64,000 nt of DNA from a virus. A program made the position numbers and the translations under genes. Location: positions 34,937-98,936 of the IMG/VR virus record IMGVR_UViG_3300017991_004311. One strand, given 5' to 3'. Below, piece by piece: positions 1-8,415 of this stretch. The notes beneath the pieces were generated by a model. That model saw only the letters and a list, made by a program, of their open reading frames with translations, was not told the origin of the DNA and made no database searches. How positions within the stretch are numbered: the first letter of the stretch is position 1; each line of letters opens with the position of its first letter.

Positions 1-2
1 TG

Positions 3-389
3 CGGTCGTTGCGGGAGTTCGGATGGACGAACCCCGTACTTGCCGATAAAAACGGAACGGTCGTCGCGGGACACGGACGTTTGGAGGCGGCGAGGAAGTT
101 GGGGATGGATCGCGTTCCCGTTATTTCCCTTCCGTTCGGCGGGTGTTCGGCGGAGGCGTATATGTTGGCCGACAACAGGATCGCGTTCGACGGCGGTTGG
201 GACGAGGCGAAACTCCGTTTGATTTTGGAGTCGTTGTCCGAAAAGGATATTGATCTTTCGCTGACCGGATTCGAGGAGGACGAGTTGGCGGCGTTGGAAA
301 AGGCCGTGATTGAATTGGCCGAGGAAAGGGACATCGACGGCGAGATCGCAACGACGAACAAATGCCCGAAATGCGGATATGAATGGTAA
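3..389 (+). CDS. ParB-like nuclease-domain protein (5' end outside window)
   Basis: The frame is open from the left edge, so the N-terminus is missing. The visible part carries the ParB/sulfiredoxin-fold signature: VVAGHGRLEAARKLG, then VPVI, then the LADNR segment. The end has a CPKCGYEW stretch that could bind zinc with other cysteines. ParB-like domains of this kind often sit beside phage DNA methyltransferase genes, and here the stop overlaps the methyltransferase start. A role in DNA modification or nicking is inferred from context; chromosome partition is less likely. Confidence 0.75.
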   Translation, partial: RSLREFGWTNPVLADKNGTVVAGHGRLEAARKLGMDRVPVISLPFGGCSAEAYMLADNRIAFDGGWDEAKLRLILESLSEKDIDLSLTGFEEDELAALEKAVIELAEERDIDGEIATTNKCPKCGYEW

Positions 390-1350
390 CGGGTTGTCCT
401 TCGTGTCCTTGTTCGCTGGATGCGGGGGTTCGTCGTTGGGTTATTTGCGGGCGGGATTCAACGAGCTTTTGGCAATCGACTTGGATATTGACGCGATGGC
501 CACGTTCGTGATCAATTTTCCCGATATTCCCGTTTGGAGAAAGGACATAAGGGATGTCGGCGGGGACGAGATCCTCCGGTTCTGCGGATTGCCGAAGGGC
601 GGGCTTGGCCTTCTCGACGGGAGTCCGCCGTGTCAGGGGTTCTCCATTTCCGGGAAACGTATTGTTTCCGATTCGAGGAACGACCTTTTCGGGCATAATA
701 TCCGGTTGATCCGCGAGATCGAGCCGAAGGCGTTCGTTATCGAGAACGTTCCCGGGATGGCCGTTGGAAGGATGCGCGGGATTTTCAACGGATACATGCG
801 GGCTTTGCGGGCTTTGCCGTATTGCGTCAGGTGCAGGCTCATGAACGCGGCACGGCATGGCGTCCCTCAGGCGAGGCGGCGTCTTGTGTGGCTCGGCGTC
901 AGGAACGATCTTTCCGTGATTCCGGAATTCCCGATCGGCGATCACCGTTCCGTGACGGTCAGGGAGGCTTTGCGCGGATGCCCCCGTGGTCCGGTGCCGA
1001 AATTTGACGACAGATATGCGAAGTTGTGGTGGAGGGTGGAACCGGGTCGGAGTGCGGTGGATGTTATCGGGAAAGGATACAACAGTTGTTATAAAATACA
1101 TCCGGACAGGCCCGCTCCCGTTCTTCCGGCGTTGCAGACGGGGAGAGGGTTCGCCACGGTATGCCATTGGGCGGAGCCGCGGGCGCTTTCCATAGCGGAA
1201 GCGAAGCGGTTGCAGAGTTTTCCGGACGGATTCACGATATCGGGCGGATACCAGTCGCAATGGAGGCAATTGGGGAATTCCGTGCCGCCGAAGCTGATGG
1301 AGGCGGTGGCGGTTGCGATGGGGAACGTGTTGGGGGGCGCGGATGGATAG
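379..1350 (+). CDS. DNA (cytosine-5) methyltransferase
   Basis: The protein (323 aa) shows the ordered C5-methyltransferase motifs: FAGCGGSSLGY (motif I, SAM binding), GSPPCQGFS (motif IV with the catalytic Cys), VIENVPG (motif VI), ARHGVPQARRR (motif VIII) and QLGNSVPP (motif X). It would methylate C5 of cytosine in a short site not readable here. I start at the ATG that overlaps the end of the ParB-like gene, which gives MNGNGLSFVSLFAGCGG, rather than an earlier in-frame codon. It is followed with overlap by a Vsr-type nuclease, the usual pairing, and may protect phage DNA from host restriction. Confidence 0.92.
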   Translation: MNGNGLSFVSLFAGCGGSSLGYLRAGFNELLAIDLDIDAMATFVINFPDIPVWRKDIRDVGGDEILRFCGLPKGGLGLLDGSPPCQGFSISGKRIVSDSRNDLFGHNIRLIREIEPKAFVIENVPGMAVGRMRGIFNGYMRALRALPYCVRCRLMNAARHGVPQARRRLVWLGVRNDLSVIPEFPIGDHRSVTVREALRGCPRGPVPKFDDRYAKLWWRVEPGRSAVDVIGKGYNSCYKIHPDRPAPVLPALQTGRGFATVCHWAEPRALSIAEAKRLQSFPDGFTISGGYQSQWRQLGNSVPPKLMEAVAVAMGNVLGGADG

Positions 1351-1762
1351 GATCGGTCCTGCGACGAGAAGCAGGCTGATGTCGCGGATACGGTCGGTCG
1401 ACACGAGTTCCGAACGCGCGCTCCGCCGCGAGTTGAGGGCGCGCGGATTCGGTTACAGGAAGAACGTCCGCGGATTGCTCGGGCGTCCCGATATCGCGTT
1501 CCCGGGCGAACGGATCGCGGTTTTCGTCGACGGATGCTTCTGGCACGGATGCCCGCGATGCTATCGGGAACTCGCGTCGAACACGGCGTTCTGGAGGCGG
1601 AAGGTCTCCGCGAACAGGGAGCGCGACGGGAGGCAGAATCACGAACTCGCGGCGATGGGGTGGACGGTGCTCAAATACTGGGAGCACGAATCGCTCGTAT
1701 TCGTCGCCGACGAGATCGAGGACGTGGTTATAACACGAAGGAGGCGAGCGCAGCATGGGTAG
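1343..1762 (+). CDS. vsr: Vsr-type (very short patch repair) endonuclease
   Basis: The protein (139 aa) matches Vsr in length and motifs: MSRIRSVDTSSERALRREL near the N-terminus, GRPDIAFPGERIAVFVDG (catalytic Asp region) and CFWHGCPRC (metal and zinc site). Vsr nicks next to T:G mismatches created by deamination of 5-methylcytosine. The gene overlaps the 3' end of the C5 methyltransferase, which supports a coupled modification/repair pair. Some Vsr-fold proteins instead act as restriction nucleases, and the sequence alone does not separate the two roles. Confidence 0.9.
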   Translation: MDRIGPATRSRLMSRIRSVDTSSERALRRELRARGFGYRKNVRGLLGRPDIAFPGERIAVFVDGCFWHGCPRCYRELASNTAFWRRKVSANRERDGRQNHELAAMGWTVLKYWEHESLVFVADEIEDVVITRRRRAQHG

Positions 1763-2267
1763 GATCTCGAAGTACGACCCGGACACGTTCCCCGCTAGGG
1801 CGAAGGCATTGGCCCTGAAGGGGTTGTCGGACAAGCAGATCGCGCACAGGCTGGGGATCAACCCCAGGACTCTCAGGCGCTACAGGGACAGGTATCAGGA
1901 ATTCAAGGAGGCGTTGAAGGAGGGGAAGATGCCGGTGGACCGCGAGGTCGAGAACGCGCTCCTGAAGCGAGCGCTCGGATACGAGACCGAGGAGACGCGC
2001 ACCACGGTCCGGGAGGGGGGCAATTACGGCATGATGAGACAGGTGGAGCGCATCAAACGCTTCGTGCCCCCGGACGTGAACGCCCAGATGTTCTGGCTCA
2101 AGAACCGTCAGCCGGAGAGGTGGCGGGACAAGCAGGAGATCAAGCACAGCGGCACGCTGGCCGATTTCCTGTCGCGCACCGGCTCCCTTTCTGATACGGA
2201 ACAAAAGGTGGTCGACGAGTATTACGAGCGTTATGACACCCTGGGCATGAGGGTTTCCCGGAATTGA
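1755..2267 (+). CDS. terS: Terminase small subunit-like protein
   Basis: The protein has 170 aa. The N-terminal part is a helix-turn-helix (KGLSDKQIAHRLGINPRTLRRYR). The centre has ALLKRALGYETEE and the end PPDVNAQMFWLKNRQPERW, the conserved pattern of a common phage small-terminase family. It would recognise the packaging site and load the large terminase. Its ATG overlaps the vsr stop. Position directly before the terminase ATPase supports the call. Confidence 0.8.
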   Translation: MGRISKYDPDTFPARAKALALKGLSDKQIAHRLGINPRTLRRYRDRYQEFKEALKEGKMPVDREVENALLKRALGYETEETRTTVREGGNYGMMRQVERIKRFVPPDVNAQMFWLKNRQPERWRDKQEIKHSGTLADFLSRTGSLSDTEQKVVDEYYERYDTLGMRVSRN

Positions 2268-2337
2268 GGAGGGGGGCGGCGTAGAGGCGACAAGGAAGAT
2301 CCAGTTCTGGGACAGGCGCTACAAGAAGCTGCGCACC

Positions 2338-2679
2338 GTGGTTGTCATGAACACGTCCGATATCGCCTTTCTCGGCAACGACGGCGTGATCTCGACGGTC
2401 GAGGAGCAGATGGACGACAGCGGGTTCGACCCCGCCTCGATTCGTCTGCTCTTTTCCGTTAAGGACAACCTGAAGGGGGGGTTGGACGCGCTCATCGCCT
2501 ACCTGTACTATTGGGAGGGGAAGACCCAGTCGGAGATAGCCAGGATCATCGGCGTCTCCGCCTCCTTCGTGTTCAACCGCCTGCAGGACTTCCGTGAAGC
2601 CGTGCGCGGTTCCCGGGAGTGCCGTGAACTCTGGGAAGAGATGGTCGGGGGCAACGGCGACGGGGAGGTCACCGGATAG
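2338..2679 (+). CDS. Helix-turn-helix protein between terminase genes
   Basis: About 113 aa, with a sigma-region-4-like helix-turn-helix near the C-terminus (GKTQSEIARIIGVSASFVFNRLQDFR). It may be a second DNA-binding packaging factor or a regulator. The start is uncertain. The frame is open upstream to about 2263, and a good ribosome site (GAGGAGGGGGG, 2266-2276) lies well before the first GTG, so a non-standard start giving an N-terminal VEATRKIQFWDRRYKKLRT segment is possible. Function unknown. Confidence 0.6.
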   Translation: MVVMNTSDIAFLGNDGVISTVEEQMDDSGFDPASIRLLFSVKDNLKGGLDALIAYLYYWEGKTQSEIARIIGVSASFVFNRLQDFREAVRGSRECRELWEEMVGGNGDGEVTG

Positions 2680-2680
2680 C

Positions 2681-3499
2681 ATGGAGATACTCACGAGGTC
2701 ACCGCAGCCGATTCACCGCCCGTGCTGGGAGCTGAGCGACCGGAACACCCCGGCGGTGCGTTGGGTGGACGAGCATATCGGCATCCCGTTGTGGAGCAAA
2801 CAGATCGAGGTATTGAACGCGGTTTTCACGCAGGGGTCCGTCACGGTGAGGAGCGGGCACGGGATCGGGAAGACGCTCATCGCGGCCGTGATCACGCTCT
2901 GTTTCATCGACACGCTCAGGCCGAGCAAGGTCATCACCACCGCCCCAACCTGGCGCCAGGTGGCCCATATCCTCTGGGCGGAGATCAACACGCTCTATCG
3001 CAAGTCGAAGATCCCGCAGCTCATCGGGGGGCGGATGCTGAACATGAGCTACTGGCTCAGCGACGAGCATTTCGCGGTCGGGTTCCACCCCCGCGAGAAC
3101 CGCCTGGAGGAGTTCCAGGGTTACCACAGCCCGAACATCCTCATCATCATGGACGAATCCCCCGGCATCTCCCAAGTGCTCTACGACGCGGCGATGGGGC
3201 TCATGACCACGAACGCCTACATCCTCCAGATCGGCAACCCGACCGAGCCGGCGGGGCACTTCTGGGGATCGTTCCAGGACGATGCGTACCACAAGGTGCA
3301 CGTGTCCTGCTTCGACAGCCCGAACGTGACCGGGGAGGCGCACATCCCCGGGCTGGTCACGAGGGAGTGGATCGAGGCGAGGAGGAATGACTGGGGGGAG
3401 GACGACCCCCGCTACAGGAACAAGGTCCTGGGCGAGTTCTCCGACACCACGGAGGACCGCGGCATCCCGATGGATTGGATCAGGGCGGCGTTCGCATGA
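2681..3499 (+). CDS. terL: Terminase large subunit, ATPase part (split gene)
   Basis: The protein (272 aa) has the Walker A region SGHGIGKT (a deviant P-loop typical of TerL), TTAPTWRQV, a Walker B with catalytic acid in ILIIMDESPGI, and a coupling motif region LQIGNPTEPAG. It ends at TGA just after the ATPase domain, whereas TerL proteins normally continue into an RNase H-like nuclease. The nuclease follows in another frame through an ATGA overlap. Either the phage has a genuinely split, translationally coupled terminase, or there is one frameshift in the sequence. Confidence 0.9.
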   Translation: MEILTRSPQPIHRPCWELSDRNTPAVRWVDEHIGIPLWSKQIEVLNAVFTQGSVTVRSGHGIGKTLIAAVITLCFIDTLRPSKVITTAPTWRQVAHILWAEINTLYRKSKIPQLIGGRMLNMSYWLSDEHFAVGFHPRENRLEEFQGYHSPNILIIMDESPGISQVLYDAAMGLMTTNAYILQIGNPTEPAGHFWGSFQDDAYHKVHVSCFDSPNVTGEAHIPGLVTREWIEARRNDWGEDDPRYRNKVLGEFSDTTEDRGIPMDWIRAAFA

Positions 3500-4236
3500 G
3501 GGTGCTCGGGGGGGATTACGCGAGGATGGGACCGGACCAGACGGTGTTCTGCCTCGCCGACAACGAGGGATGGTCGGAGCATGTCGTGCACGGGTTCTGG
3601 GAGTTCTCCGGGTTGAAGAACCCGCAGCGCGTGCAGAGGACGAGGGACCTTTATGTGTCAGAGCATCCGATGTTCGTGTCGGTGGACGCGGTGGGGATCG
3701 GCTCGGGCACGGCGGACGATCTGGAGGCGATCGGGGTCCCGGTGTTCCGGGTGATGGGGGGAGCGGCGGCGTTCAACCCGGACTACTACGATCTGCGTTC
3801 GGAACTGTTCTGGATCATGCGGAGGAAGTTCGAGCGCCATATCATGCACATCGTCGCCCAGGGGGTCACGAAGGCGCAGAGGGAGAGGATCATCCGGGAG
3901 GTCAGCAGCCTCCGTTATTATACCACGTCGAAGGGGAAGATCAGGTTTGAGTCGAAGGAGGAGTACATCAAGCGGGTCGGGAAGTCCCCCGATTATGCCG
4001 ACACCCTCTCCTACACCATGGTGACCATGGAGATGTGGGAAGGGGCGATGGGCGACCAGGGCGACATCGAGGTGCTCGCCGGCGATCCCGGCCCGTATCC
4101 GAGGAGCACGTGGGGCGGAGGGGGGATCGGGAATCGGGACAACATCCCCGACGACCCGGATAGGGGAGCGTTCGGCGAGGTGTCGATCGTGCGATTCGGA
4201 GTCAGGGACGACTACGACGATGAGGATGACGGGTAG
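3496..4236 (+). CDS. terL: Terminase large subunit, nuclease part (split gene)
   Basis: The protein (246 aa) starts at the ATG overlapping the ATPase-gene stop. It begins MRVLGGDYARMGPDQT, where the first nuclease Asp of the TerL RNase H fold is expected, followed by VSVDAVGIGSGTADDL (second acidic cluster) and SPDYADTLSYTM (third acid). It would cut concatemeric DNA at packaging. The C-terminus is acidic and glycine-rich. The ATGA overlap would let the two halves be made in equal amounts. Confidence 0.88.
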   Translation: MRVLGGDYARMGPDQTVFCLADNEGWSEHVVHGFWEFSGLKNPQRVQRTRDLYVSEHPMFVSVDAVGIGSGTADDLEAIGVPVFRVMGGAAAFNPDYYDLRSELFWIMRRKFERHIMHIVAQGVTKAQRERIIREVSSLRYYTTSKGKIRFESKEEYIKRVGKSPDYADTLSYTMVTMEMWEGAMGDQGDIEVLAGDPGPYPRSTWGGGGIGNRDNIPDDPDRGAFGEVSIVRFGVRDDYDDEDDG

Positions 4237-4272
4237 GAAGAGGGGTTTGGTGTTAATATAAAATGAGAAGCC

Positions 4273-4419
4273 TCCGTTGTGGTGGAATAGGTAGACACTA
4301 GTGAAAGGCATAAGCGAGTCTAGTGGTGTAAATTTGGGAACACGTCTCCGAAACTATAAACGATTTGCCATCGTAGGAAGTAGGAGGGATACCAGGTTAG
4401 AGTCCTGGCGGGACATCCA
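4273..4419 (+). ncRNA. tRNA-like RNA, Leu-type D-arm, interrupted body, encoded CCA
   Basis: The D-arm (4282-4298, GTGGAATAGGTAGACAC) is that of a leucine-type tRNA. The T-arm (4392-4408, CCAGG-loop-CCTGG with loop TTAGAGT) is canonical, followed by a seven-base acceptor strand, T and CCA (4417-4419). Between them are about 93 nt, some 60 more than a normal tRNA, able to form several hairpins, e.g. ACGAT/ATCGT. The 5' acceptor strand does not pair with the 3' strand. So it is not a plain tRNA: perhaps a Y-RNA-like mimic as at 14.0 kb, or a disrupted tRNA. Confidence 0.55.
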
Positions 4420-4464
4420 AAGTGCAAATCCTTGGCAGCGGGGGCATACAAGAGGAGGAATGGC

Positions 4465-4866
4465 ATGAAGCTCGACACTGAGGCGTTGGTGAAAGCGTTG
4501 GGGACTCTGGAGGGCATGCAGAAGAAAGTGAATGCCCAGAAAGCGGCTATTTTGGCGATGCTCCCGGTCCGCACGGGTGACGCGGTATTCTATGACGGGA
4601 ACCCCGGCAAGGTGATTGATAGGAGCGTCATGGGACCGCCGTTCTGGATGAAGGTGTCCGTCATGGTGATTATCGGCGAGAAGGGCAGGGATTTTGATTA
4701 CGCCGATGTTGACCAGAAGACGCTGCGGTTCCCGTTCGATGATAAGGCGGTAGGGAATTATTCGCCCCGTGACCACAAGGCCGATTGGGACAAGTTGACG
4801 TTCTTCCCCCGGAGGGAGGAGGCGGTTGAGGACCCACTTCAACGCCCGGATATGGAGGGATGCTGA
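4465..4866 (+). CDS. Hypothetical protein
   Basis: A 133-aa protein. The start is the ATG preceded by AGGAGG at a proper distance; an upstream in-frame codon would run into the tRNA-like RNA. The first 35 residues look helical (VKALGTLEGMQKKVNAQKAAIL), and the rest is mixed with a central VMVIIGEKGRDFDYADVD stretch. I recognise no family. It lies between the terminase and a membrane protein gene. Confidence 0.65.
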   Translation: MKLDTEALVKALGTLEGMQKKVNAQKAAILAMLPVRTGDAVFYDGNPGKVIDRSVMGPPFWMKVSVMVIIGEKGRDFDYADVDQKTLRFPFDDKAVGNYSPRDHKADWDKLTFFPRREEAVEDPLQRPDMEGC

Positions 4867-4867
4867 C

Positions 4868-5221
4868 TTGGACGCTGTAACAGTGGGTTCGGCGACGATA
4901 TTCATGGGCGCGTGGCTCGGATTCTGGGGTCTCGTCATCAGCAGGAGCTACAAGGGGCAGTTCGATATCCTCATCCCTGTGGTGGTGTTCCTGGTCCTGG
5001 CGGGTATAGTCTGCACCGTGGGCCGGTGGATCGTCCCGGTGGCGTTTCTCAATCTGGTCGTGGGCATCATCCTCGGCACGCTGTTCATCCCCACGTGGAA
5101 GGACAACAAGGAGAGGAACGACAAGCCGGGCCAGCTGATGGCGGTGCTCATGATGGGGGTGCCGGGCGCGGTCGGACTGGGAAGCGCGGTGCCGGCGCTG
5201 ATGACGATATTGGGAGGGTGA
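4868..5221 (+). CDS. Small four-helix membrane protein
   Basis: About 117 aa, probably starting at TTG with a GGAGGG site about 8 bases upstream; an earlier in-frame start overlaps the previous gene. Four hydrophobic segments are visible: SATIFMGAWLGFWGLVI, ILIPVVVFLVLAGIVCTV, PVAFLNLVVGIILGTLFI and LMAVLMMGVPGAVGLGSAV. A holin is possible by size and topology, but no holin family signature is recognised and no endolysin gene lies next to it. Confidence 0.6.
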   Translation: MDAVTVGSATIFMGAWLGFWGLVISRSYKGQFDILIPVVVFLVLAGIVCTVGRWIVPVAFLNLVVGIILGTLFIPTWKDNKERNDKPGQLMAVLMMGVPGAVGLGSAVPALMTILGG

Positions 5222-5224
5222 ACG

Positions 5225-5458
5225 ATGAGAACACGCAAAGAAATCGTTGACGGAGTGAGGAGCGTGAGGGTGGGCACGGAGGACGACTTCGCGCCGGATG
5301 CTCCGCAACAGCCACCCCCGTGGGTTATGCCCCAGGCGCGCGATCCGATGCTGCGGACGCAGGCCGCGATCGACTACGCGCTGCTGGAGGTCATGCTCGA
5401 CTGCAGGGGCCTGCTCCAGAGGATATTGAACAGGCTTCCGAAAAAAGAGGTGAAGTGA
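5225..5458 (+). CDS. Hypothetical protein upstream of portal
   Basis: A 77-aa protein starting at ATG 3 bases after the membrane-protein stop, so probably translated from the same message. It has a proline-rich middle (QQPPPWVMPQARDP) and a helical C-terminal half ending NRLPKKEVK. The stop nearly touches the portal start. No family recognised; a small virion or portal accessory protein is a guess from position. Confidence 0.6.
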   Translation: MRTRKEIVDGVRSVRVGTEDDFAPDAPQQPPPWVMPQARDPMLRTQAAIDYALLEVMLDCRGLLQRILNRLPKKEVK

Positions 5459-5459
5459 C

Positions 5460-6896
5460 TTGACGAGACAGACCCCGGCCGTGGTCACGGTCGGTGACAT
5501 ACTGGAGGGCAGGCTCCCGTTCAGGCGCGGGAAGTACGGCACGATCCTGACGATCGACCAGGGAAGCTGGGAATATGCGAAGGGGAAGCGGTGGAAGAAG
5601 CCGGAGAAGCGCCTGGACCGCTACGAGATGGGGTACGAGTATTACTTGGAGCACCAGTTCGCCCGTCCGGTCACCAACCTGACCGCGAGCGCGGTCTTCG
5701 GCAAGGGCGTCCACTTGGTCGGGGAGAACGACCACGTGGACTTCGCCCGGCCCATCATCGACCAGTTGGACCATTTCATGGTGGGCATCGAGAGCAGTAT
5801 CTACGGGGACAATTTCATCCGCATCTTCGACGCTCCCCCGGACAGCGGCCGTCCGGTCGACGTCGCGCTCATCCCCCCGGTGACGATCGCGGACAAGATC
5901 ACCGCGGATGGGAACGCGATGGAGCCGACGGCGTACGTCCAGAAGTTCAGCAACGAGCAGAAGGGCGAGTCGATCCCGGCCTCCGACATGGTGCACGCGA
6001 TGGTCAACGCGGTCTCGAACTCGCTGTTCGGCAACAGCGACCATTTGCACTTGTTCTACTGGTACGACCTCTACGATTCGATGACGGAGGAGGCGGACAA
6101 GCGCCGGCTTTTCGCCTCCCAACCCATCGGGAAATTCACGGGCGTGAACATGCGCTACCGGACGCAGCTGAAGACGCGGATCAACAAGGTCGCGCGCGAC
6201 AAGGACCAGAAGACGGGCCTGCGCCGGAGCCTGCCGCCCGGGACGCAGCTCATCCTCCCCCCGGGGGCCGACTACGTGTTCGCGGAGCCGAGGGGGGCCT
6301 TCGACCTGGAATCGATGCTGAACCGGATCGCGCTCATCATCGCCATGGCGGCGGAGGTGCCGATCCACTGGCTGAACCTGGGGAAGGACGTGAACCGCGC
6401 CACCAGCACTAACATGACGTTCCCGTTCATCAAGAAGATCCAGCGCCGTCAGGAGATATTCTCGCGCAAGTACGAGGAACTGCTGCGCAAGTCGTTCGCC
6501 CGGCTGAAGGCGCAGCGCGAGAAGGGGGAGAAGTTCCGGAGGCTGCCGAGCGCGAGGATCCTCGCGGCGGACGAACTGGACGTGCGCGTGGAGTTCCCGC
6601 CCATTTTCGACTACGAGCTGGAGGACGTGGAGCGGGCGCTAAAGTCGGTCACGCTCCTGTACCAGCAGGGACTGGTGAGCCACAAGACGGCGGTGGACAC
6701 GGTGTGCAAATACCTCGGGCTCGACGTGGAGGAGGAGGAGCGATTGTTGGATGAGGAGCGGGAGAAGGCGGAGACCGCGGAACAGGAGTACAGTCCGGTC
6801 GACCGTCTGGTCCAGGAGATCGGGAGCATGGTGAGCGACGGCGACATCGACCGGGACACGGCGAACCGGATGATCGAGAAGTTGACGAAGGCGTGA
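5460..6896 (+). CDS. Portal protein
   Basis: The protein (478 aa) has the size and layout of a siphophage portal: ARPVTNLTASAVFGKGV near residue 70, a long helical stem region (LESMLNRIALIIAMAAEVPIHWLNL), and a C-terminal acidic helical tail (EEEERLLDEEREKAETAEQE). It forms the dodecameric ring through which DNA is packed and to which the tail attaches. TTG start with a nearby GAGGTGA site. Position after terminase and before the Mu F-like gene fits the call. Confidence 0.85.
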   Translation: MTRQTPAVVTVGDILEGRLPFRRGKYGTILTIDQGSWEYAKGKRWKKPEKRLDRYEMGYEYYLEHQFARPVTNLTASAVFGKGVHLVGENDHVDFARPIIDQLDHFMVGIESSIYGDNFIRIFDAPPDSGRPVDVALIPPVTIADKITADGNAMEPTAYVQKFSNEQKGESIPASDMVHAMVNAVSNSLFGNSDHLHLFYWYDLYDSMTEEADKRRLFASQPIGKFTGVNMRYRTQLKTRINKVARDKDQKTGLRRSLPPGTQLILPPGADYVFAEPRGAFDLESMLNRIALIIAMAAEVPIHWLNLGKDVNRATSTNMTFPFIKKIQRRQEIFSRKYEELLRKSFARLKAQREKGEKFRRLPSARILAADELDVRVEFPPIFDYELEDVERALKSVTLLYQQGLVSHKTAVDTVCKYLGLDVEEEERLLDEEREKAETAEQEYSPVDRLVQEIGSMVSDGDIDRDTANRMIEKLTKA

Positions 6897-6903
6897 GGGC
6901 TAA

Positions 6904-8415
6904 ATGGCCGACATCACCGGCGCGATAGCGCGTGCCACCGACAAGGCGGTCAACGAGTACGGTCGCTATACGGAGCAGCAGATCGGGAAGCTCACCCGCC
7001 ATTACCGCGAGGCGCAGAAGCAGGTGCTCGCGAGGGTGCGCGAGTTCAAGGGGGACCTGGGGGGAGCGGAGCGCGTCGCCTCCGTGCAGCATTTCGAGGC
7101 CATCGAGCGGGAGATCGCAATGGAGATGGGCGTGCTCCAGCGGCGCACGCAGGCGCAGCTCAGGGAGATGATGGGCGGCGCGGGCGAGCACGGAGTCAGG
7201 GCGGGTGAGCAGCAGCTCTCCGCGCTCCTGGCGAATATCAAGACCGATCTCTCGCCCTCCTATTCCCTCATCAACCGGGACGCCATCGAGGTCTACACCA
7301 ACTACGCGCTCCAACTCACCGACGCCGACACGATCCAGGCGCTCCGCCAGATCCAGGGGAGGCTCCGCCTGGGGCTGATCCAGGGCGACACCATCGGGAA
7401 ACTCACCACGGACATCCGCCAGATGATCGGAGCGGAGTTCCGCAAGCCCAACAGGGCGCTCACCTACAAGGCCGAGAGGATCGCGCGGACCGAGATGGCG
7501 CGGGCGTACCAGACGGGGCACCATGCGTACGGGAAGAGCGTGGATTGGATCATCGGGGAGAGATACCTGACCAACCCGATCGGTCCCTGGCCATGCCCCG
7601 AGTGCGCCGAGCTGGACGGGCACGAGTACTATTTCTCGCGCGGGGAGGCGGCCCCGATTCCGAAGCATCCCCAATGCCGCTGCTACTCCACCCATATTTT
7701 CCGCCAGGACATCTTTACCAAGGAGGAGTTGGAGCAGATTCGCCAGCAGGCCGGGGTCTTCGCCCCGGTGCGCGGAGCGGTCGCGCCTCCGAGAAGAGGG
7801 CATTTGCCGATTCATGGAAGGGAGGAAGGGGTTGCTAGGATAATGGCCGACGCAAAGGCGGCTGGCGTTAATTTGACGCAGAAAGGGGCGGAGAACATGT
7901 TCGATGCGATATATTCGTACACGAGCATGGCTTATGAACCGATTCGACATTATCAGCAATTCGGTTTTCAGGCAGTAGTCGATCATTGGTCGAAAGGAAT
8001 TGCCACTACTGCCAGAAAGTATGCTAATGCGATTGAAAAATATCTTCGATTTGCCCCTAAGTTCAACGGGAAAATCATGCGTGCCGTACCTAGTAAGGCG
8101 CTTTACGGAGAATTTTCGAAAGCTTCTGCCGTTGGCAAGACCGTGGACATGAGGGGTTTGGCATCGTGGACGAGCGAGGCTGACCAGTTGTGGGGATTTT
8201 CTGACGCGGCCACGAGGACGAACGTATTTTTTGAGCTTACCCAAACGGGAAGGGGCAGTTCTGTCATGCACATGTCGCATATTTCCGATGAGATGGAGGT
8301 ATTAGTTTCGTCTAAAGCGAAATATAGGATCGTGAAGACCGCGTCAAGGGTCGTGAAAAATCAGAATACCGGCAAAAACATCGAAGCACTTTTTGTCACC
8401 GTAGAGGAGATATAA
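6904..8415 (+). CDS. Mu F-like head morphogenesis protein with C-terminal ADP-ribosyltransferase-like domain
   Basis: The protein (503 aa) has a helical N-terminal half, then the Mu gpF/SPP1 gp7 signature around residues 195-265 (ERIARTEMARAYQTG, CPECAELDGHEYY, HPQCRC). From about residue 310 a second domain follows, with features in the order of an R-S-E ADP-ribosyltransferase: MRAVPSKALYGEF, SWTSEAD (the ST/S site) and SDEMEV (E-x-E). This part is visibly more AT-rich than its neighbours, suggesting later acquisition. The head domain enters the capsid, so the enzyme could be injected with DNA; that is inference. Confidence 0.82.
   Translation: MADITGAIARATDKAVNEYGRYTEQQIGKLTRHYREAQKQVLARVREFKGDLGGAERVASVQHFEAIEREIAMEMGVLQRRTQAQLREMMGGAGEHGVRAGEQQLSALLANIKTDLSPSYSLINRDAIEVYTNYALQLTDADTIQALRQIQGRLRLGLIQGDTIGKLTTDIRQMIGAEFRKPNRALTYKAERIARTEMARAYQTGHHAYGKSVDWIIGERYLTNPIGPWPCPECAELDGHEYYFSRGEAAPIPKHPQCRCYSTHIFRQDIFTKEELEQIRQQAGVFAPVRGAVAPPRRGHLPIHGREEGVARIMADAKAAGVNLTQKGAENMFDAIYSYTSMAYEPIRHYQQFGFQAVVDHWSKGIATTARKYANAIEKYLRFAPKFNGKIMRAVPSKALYGEFSKASAVGKTVDMRGLASWTSEADQLWGFSDAATRTNVFFELTQTGRGSSVMHMSHISDEMEVLVSSKAKYRIVKTASRVVKNQNTGKNIEALFVTVEEI

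Noticed and set aside
4868-5221. Firm holin call for the four-helix membrane protein
   Set aside because: No endolysin or spanin beside it and no family motif; left as a membrane protein.
6649-8280. Long open frame on the minus strand (543 codons), and similar ones at 33478-35310, 57944-59572 and 17328-19031
   Set aside because: They lie antisense to well-supported genes with family motifs and consist of Arg/Pro/His-rich sequence, as expected from shadow frames in GC-rich DNA.
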